Of a stretch of 8,994 nucleotides of DNA, positions 6,100 through 8,994 are shown piece after piece. Numbering within the stretch: the stretch's first letter is position 1; each line of letters opens with the position of its first letter. Origin of the DNA: Promethearchaeota archaeon (GTDB lineage: Archaea; Asgardarchaeota; Lokiarchaeia; Sigyniarchaeales; SOKP01); contig JAUWHC010000078.1 of the NCBI GenBank assembly GCA_030606095.1, positions 1 to 8,994 of the forward strand, read 5' to 3'. The notes below the pieces were generated by a model, which was not told the origin of the DNA, searched no databases, and worked only from the letters and a program-made list of their open reading frames with translations. The position numbers and the translations under genes were made by a program.

Positions 6100-8520
6100 T
6101 CACATTTTATTAGTCAAAGTGTTATCCAAAAAATATTTCCCATTACTGAAATATATCAATCCCATATCAAGTAATCTTTCGACTAATTGGTAAATTGCTC
6201 CATGAACAAGCCTATGTTCAGAAATATCACACACATATAAATTTATTAACCGATTATCTCGAGAATCGAAATTTACATGGTGCACGATAGCATCGGGTTT
6301 TAAAAATCCTTGAGGATTTATGAATTCTTGAGCTTTTTGATAATCAATGTGCCCCTCTAGTAATATAGTCTCTTTTCTTAAAAGCGTCCTAAAATATTGC
6401 TCGATGATATATCTATGTTCATACATATAAACATAATCCATTCCTTCTTTTTTAGAAATATAGGGATTATTATAGGATGCCGACATCGCTACACTAAAAG
6501 TATTTCTACGCTTATCATAAAATCGAGAGAGAGTGTGATTTATTTCAATAATAAGATTTAATTTACTCCGAATATCGTCTCTTTCTAACTGACGACAATC
6601 AAAATCTTGATTTATAAAATAAATGCCCTCTTTAAAAGATATTTGATGTAACTTAATCAAAATTGAAATGCATTGATGCAGCTCATTAACTACTAATCCA
6701 TGTGCGCGATTAGTAGAAAATAGCCATAGATTCTCGATTCTATTATCAAAAGCTACAAAATTGATATGGTGAACATGACAATTCTTTTTTATGTAAAAAT
6801 ACACTTCTTCTCCTAACCATCCCTGAATCAAATCTGGATGGGTCGCTAATTGACGTCTTAAAAGATTTTTATTTAAATGTTTTTCCATGACTAGTATATG
6901 TTCAGCACGTTGATGAATTCTACCGCGCTGTGGGTGAATATAGGAATTTGGAGTGAGAACCAACTTATGACCTTGCTTATCTATATAAACACCTTTTCTT
7001 TTTTTAGGTATCCCTAATCTTTTTCTCCAAGAACTAATAGGTTTCTGATCTTTTAGACCGCATATTTTAGCAATCTCAACTCCATTCAAATCAAGCTCTT
7101 TATCTTCGTAGACTCTTTTTAACCAAACCTTATGCTTGTATAAAGGATTTTCAGGACTGCAATATTCGTTTGGGATAAGAATTAACAAATCACCGTGGCT
7201 CCCGACAGGCATCGTCCAATCAGTATTTATTTTCCAATTAAAATTTCGAATCTTCTCCCTTTTCTCAATCAATTCTTTACTAAGTTTTGGTTTTTGAGTT
7301 GTGTTGTAGTAGCTATAGCTAATATTAAATTTCAAACGGTATTTTCTGACTGTTATCCGAGATATACCAGTAATTCGAGAAAGAAGATTATCTGAAAAAT
7401 TATATTTTTCATCAACATAAACTCGCTTCAACCAAATTTCATGTTTCCATAAAGGGTTTTTTTTAGAAGGAGCTTTATGAGGATCAAGTAGGATTTTCTC
7501 ATAAGGTTTAGTGTGGTGTTCTCTATGTAATACAACCCAATTATTAGATAAACTCTTCCAATCAAGATTTCTTAAATATTCTTTAATTGTTTTTAGATCT
7601 TTATTTCCTTCAAATTTTTCTTTCGTTTTCATTTTTTTTATTAACTCCTTTTTAATTGGATTTATTTGAATATCTGAATAAAGTCCTTTAATATCGGATT
7701 TTGTATATTTTTCAGTAATACCTTCAGATAAAAACGCCCCATAAGCCGAAAACCGATCAAACGCGGTTATCTTTACTTTCTTGAATTCGGTCTTCATTCC
7801 AAGTAAGCTTCGACAGGTGCCCACATTGAGAATCTGGTCATAATAGTATTTTACTTCCTCGATCGTCATTCTGTTAGATTTATCTTGAGATTTTTTCCAT
7901 AAATAATCACGAATGATTCCCTCTTGCCACTCATTCAAGTCATTTCGAAGTTTCTTTGAGAGCGACTTAAGATTTTTAATATCCACAAGAACCTCCGAAT
8001 GTGCTCGGATGTGTTTGAGGAGGCGGGTGTACTGTGCGGTGATTTCTTTCAATCCCTTCTTGACAGCTTGGTATTTGTCTACATCTTTCTTGTTCCCATC
8101 TTTCATGATCGCCTTGACTTGCTTTCTATTGAGGTTCTTCATGTACGCTTTCGAAATCGAATCCAAGTAGCGAGACACGATAGGTGCTCCCCTTCCAGTC
8201 GTGACGCAGTATACCCATCCGTGAACGAATGGATCCAATTCATCGTGGTAGTGTGAAGCGACCAATTCCAGTAGATCGGTTGGAGGGAGCCCCGCCTTGT
8301 CAAATAAGCACGCCAATGCTCCATCCACGAATTCTCCAATTCTCTCATCCATGTACACCAAGGGTAAGTGATGCGTCTTGCATTTAGGATACTTCTCAAA
8401 CCCGAGAAAACCAAATTTAAGCGGTTTTACCCGCTTCATATAATCGCAGCCGAATTGCGGGCAGATAGCAATGCGATCCTCCCCCACGACTTTCCGCGAC
8501 ACATTGGTGTATGCCTTCAT
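6100..8520 (-). CDS. Multidomain zinc-finger / tandem HTH / tandem HNH nuclease-like protein
   Basis: This 806-residue protein has a modular layout. Residues 1-55 hold a zinc-finger-like set (Cys20, Cys25, Cys47, His50). Residues 60-300 are mostly helical and basic, with no motif I can name. Two related helix-turn-helix modules follow at about 355-400 and 458-504; both open NPL[WY]KH and contain WLKRVY. Two HNH_3-type His-Me finger domains come next: one with EH at 540-541, HVHHINF at 582-588, Asn593, Asn597 and His607; another with EH at 701-702, VHHVNF at 746-751, Asn756, Asn760 and His769. The catalytic His and Asn pattern looks intact in both. The likely activity is DNA binding and cleavage, as in homing or phage-type endonucleases. 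The first 540 bases of the gene are far richer in GC than the rest, suggesting a chimera or recent transfer. The ATG overlaps the upstream gene's stop (ATGA). Confidence 0.85.
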   Translation of the reverse strand: MKAYTNVSRKVVGEDRIAICPQFGCDYMKRVKPLKFGFLGFEKYPKCKTHHLPLVYMDERIGEFVDGALACLFDKAGLPPTDLLELVASHYHDELDPFVHGWVYCVTTGRGAPIVSRYLDSISKAYMKNLNRKQVKAIMKDGNKKDVDKYQAVKKGLKEITAQYTRLLKHIRAHSEVLVDIKNLKSLSKKLRNDLNEWQEGIIRDYLWKKSQDKSNRMTIEEVKYYYDQILNVGTCRSLLGMKTEFKKVKITAFDRFSAYGAFLSEGITEKYTKSDIKGLYSDIQINPIKKELIKKMKTKEKFEGNKDLKTIKEYLRNLDWKSLSNNWVVLHREHHTKPYEKILLDPHKAPSKKNPLWKHEIWLKRVYVDEKYNFSDNLLSRITGISRITVRKYRLKFNISYSYYNTTQKPKLSKELIEKREKIRNFNWKINTDWTMPVGSHGDLLILIPNEYCSPENPLYKHKVWLKRVYEDKELDLNGVEIAKICGLKDQKPISSWRKRLGIPKKRKGVYIDKQGHKLVLTPNSYIHPQRGRIHQRAEHILVMEKHLNKNLLRRQLATHPDLIQGWLGEEVYFYIKKNCHVHHINFVAFDNRIENLWLFSTNRAHGLVVNELHQCISILIKLHQISFKEGIYFINQDFDCRQLERDDIRSKLNLIIEINHTLSRFYDKRRNTFSVAMSASYNNPYISKKEGMDYVYMYEHRYIIEQYFRTLLRKETILLEGHIDYQKAQEFINPQGFLKPDAIVHHVNFDSRDNRLINLYVCDISEHRLVHGAIYQLVERLLDMGLIYFSNGKYFLDNTLTNKM

Positions 8521-8994
8521 GAAGCTAATCTCTCTTCAAGTTGTTTTTTCGATTTTTTCTGCTCATTTAACATTGTTTCAAAGAAATGTTCAAGTTCTCC
8601 TTCTAAATTATTGTAATTTATTTCAAGTTCCTCAAAAAATTCACTAAATTGTGCATTCAGGCATTTTTTCACTAAACAAAGGTGTTGTGCTAATATCACA
8701 TTAAATTTGAGAAATTTAGGATGATCGTAAATGCTTTCCTCTGAAAAATAGTGAAGCAGCATAGACAATTTCTCAATAATTTCTGAAAGTATATTCAATG
8801 GTGTTTCGTTATTGTCAAAAAAGAGAGATTGAATCCCTTGCTCAATTGTTTGTCCATTTTTCTTAAACTTTTTTAAAAAGATTATGAATTCACGAGTTGA
8901 TGATTCAATTTCTTGCTTTCGACTGAAAAATTTAGTGTTTGTATCATTTTCGGCAAGATTCGGACTGGGTCGAAATTGATATCTTATTACTTCA
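8517..8994 (-). CDS. C-terminal part of an unrecognised helical protein, cut by window edge
   Basis: The frame is open to the right edge (158 codons visible). The TTG at 8798 is only an internal codon, because the frame continues upstream without a stop; the true start is outside. The visible part is charged and mostly helical, with stretches such as FIIFLKKFKKN and HFFETMLNEQKKSKKQ that could form coiled coil or a helical bundle. No catalytic motif, signal or membrane segment is seen, and I cannot assign a family. Its TGA stop overlaps the ATG of the HNH gene by four bases. Because GC content changes sharply at this junction, the stop may have been supplied by inserted DNA, in which case the native C-terminus is lost; a simple operon overlap is the alternative. 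Confidence 0.7.
   Translation of the reverse strand, partial: EVIRYQFRPSPNLAENDTNTKFFSRKQEIESSTREFIIFLKKFKKNGQTIEQGIQSLFFDNNETPLNILSEIIEKLSMLLHYFSEESIYDHPKFLKFNVILAQHLCLVKKCLNAQFSEFFEELEINYNNLEGELEHFFETMLNEQKKSKKQLEERLAS

Noticed and set aside
8139..8414. 91-codon open frame on the minus strand inside the HNH gene
   Set aside because: It overlaps the GC-rich part of the 806-codon gene in another frame. The residues are those expected from a shifted reading, and fewer stops are expected where GC is higher.
6100..8520. Terminal inverted repeats of a classical insertion sequence around the HNH gene
   Set aside because: Reading the sequence just outside 6100 and 8520 by eye, I found no convincing inverted pair or target duplication.
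7913..8616. Several plus-strand open frames of 82-85 codons
   Set aside because: They lie antisense to the HNH gene and its neighbour, overlap each other, and have no SD, TATA box or family resemblance. They are shadows of the GC-rich block.
8517..8798. A complete 93-residue protein starting at TTG 8798
   Set aside because: The same frame continues without a stop to the right edge, so this is the end of a longer gene rather than a small complete one.

Overview
The window is AT-rich (about 30% GC in most places) and reads as archaeal chromosome. Supporting signs are an SMC/ScpA/ScpB-type operon, a SAR1-like small GTPase in a two-gene operon, a TATA-like box placed for leaderless transcription, and large HNH genes. 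The mix of a stand-alone Ras/SAR1-like GTPase and a diverged SMC complex fits an Asgard (Lokiarchaeia-like) archaeon. That placement is an inference; there is no rRNA or ribosomal protein here to prove it.

Layout. (1) 1-4250, plus strand: a condensin-type operon. It holds an SMC ATPase cut by the left window edge, a kleisin (ScpA-like) overlapping it by 4 bases, and a ScpB-like double winged-helix protein 13 bases further on. The products would form one chromosome-organising complex. The SMC is unusual: it lacks the glycine-rich motif expected at the end of the hinge and has no histidine where the ABC H-loop should be. (2) 4275-5724, minus strand, convergent with the SMC operon across 24 bases: a 270-residue protein of unknown function followed after one base by a small GTPase with an atypical G3 motif. 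The first gene looks leaderless; the second has a strong Shine-Dalgarno sequence. (3) 5725-6099: a non-coding, very AT-rich stretch with a pair of diverged direct repeats and what may be gene fossils. (4) 6100-8520, minus strand: an 806-codon gene combining an N-terminal zinc-finger-like region, two tandem helix-turn-helix modules and two HNH (His-Me finger) nuclease domains. Its first 540 bases are close to 50% GC, whereas the rest and all flanking DNA are near 30%, so the gene looks like a mosaic or part of a mobile element. (5) 8517-8994, minus strand: the 3' end of an unknown gene whose stop codon overlaps the HNH gene's start (ATGA), exactly at the change in composition.

The left half looks like core chromosome biology and the right third like accessory or mobile DNA. 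The most interesting points are the mosaic HTH/HNH gene, the diverged SMC complex and the GTPase with its unrecognised partner.
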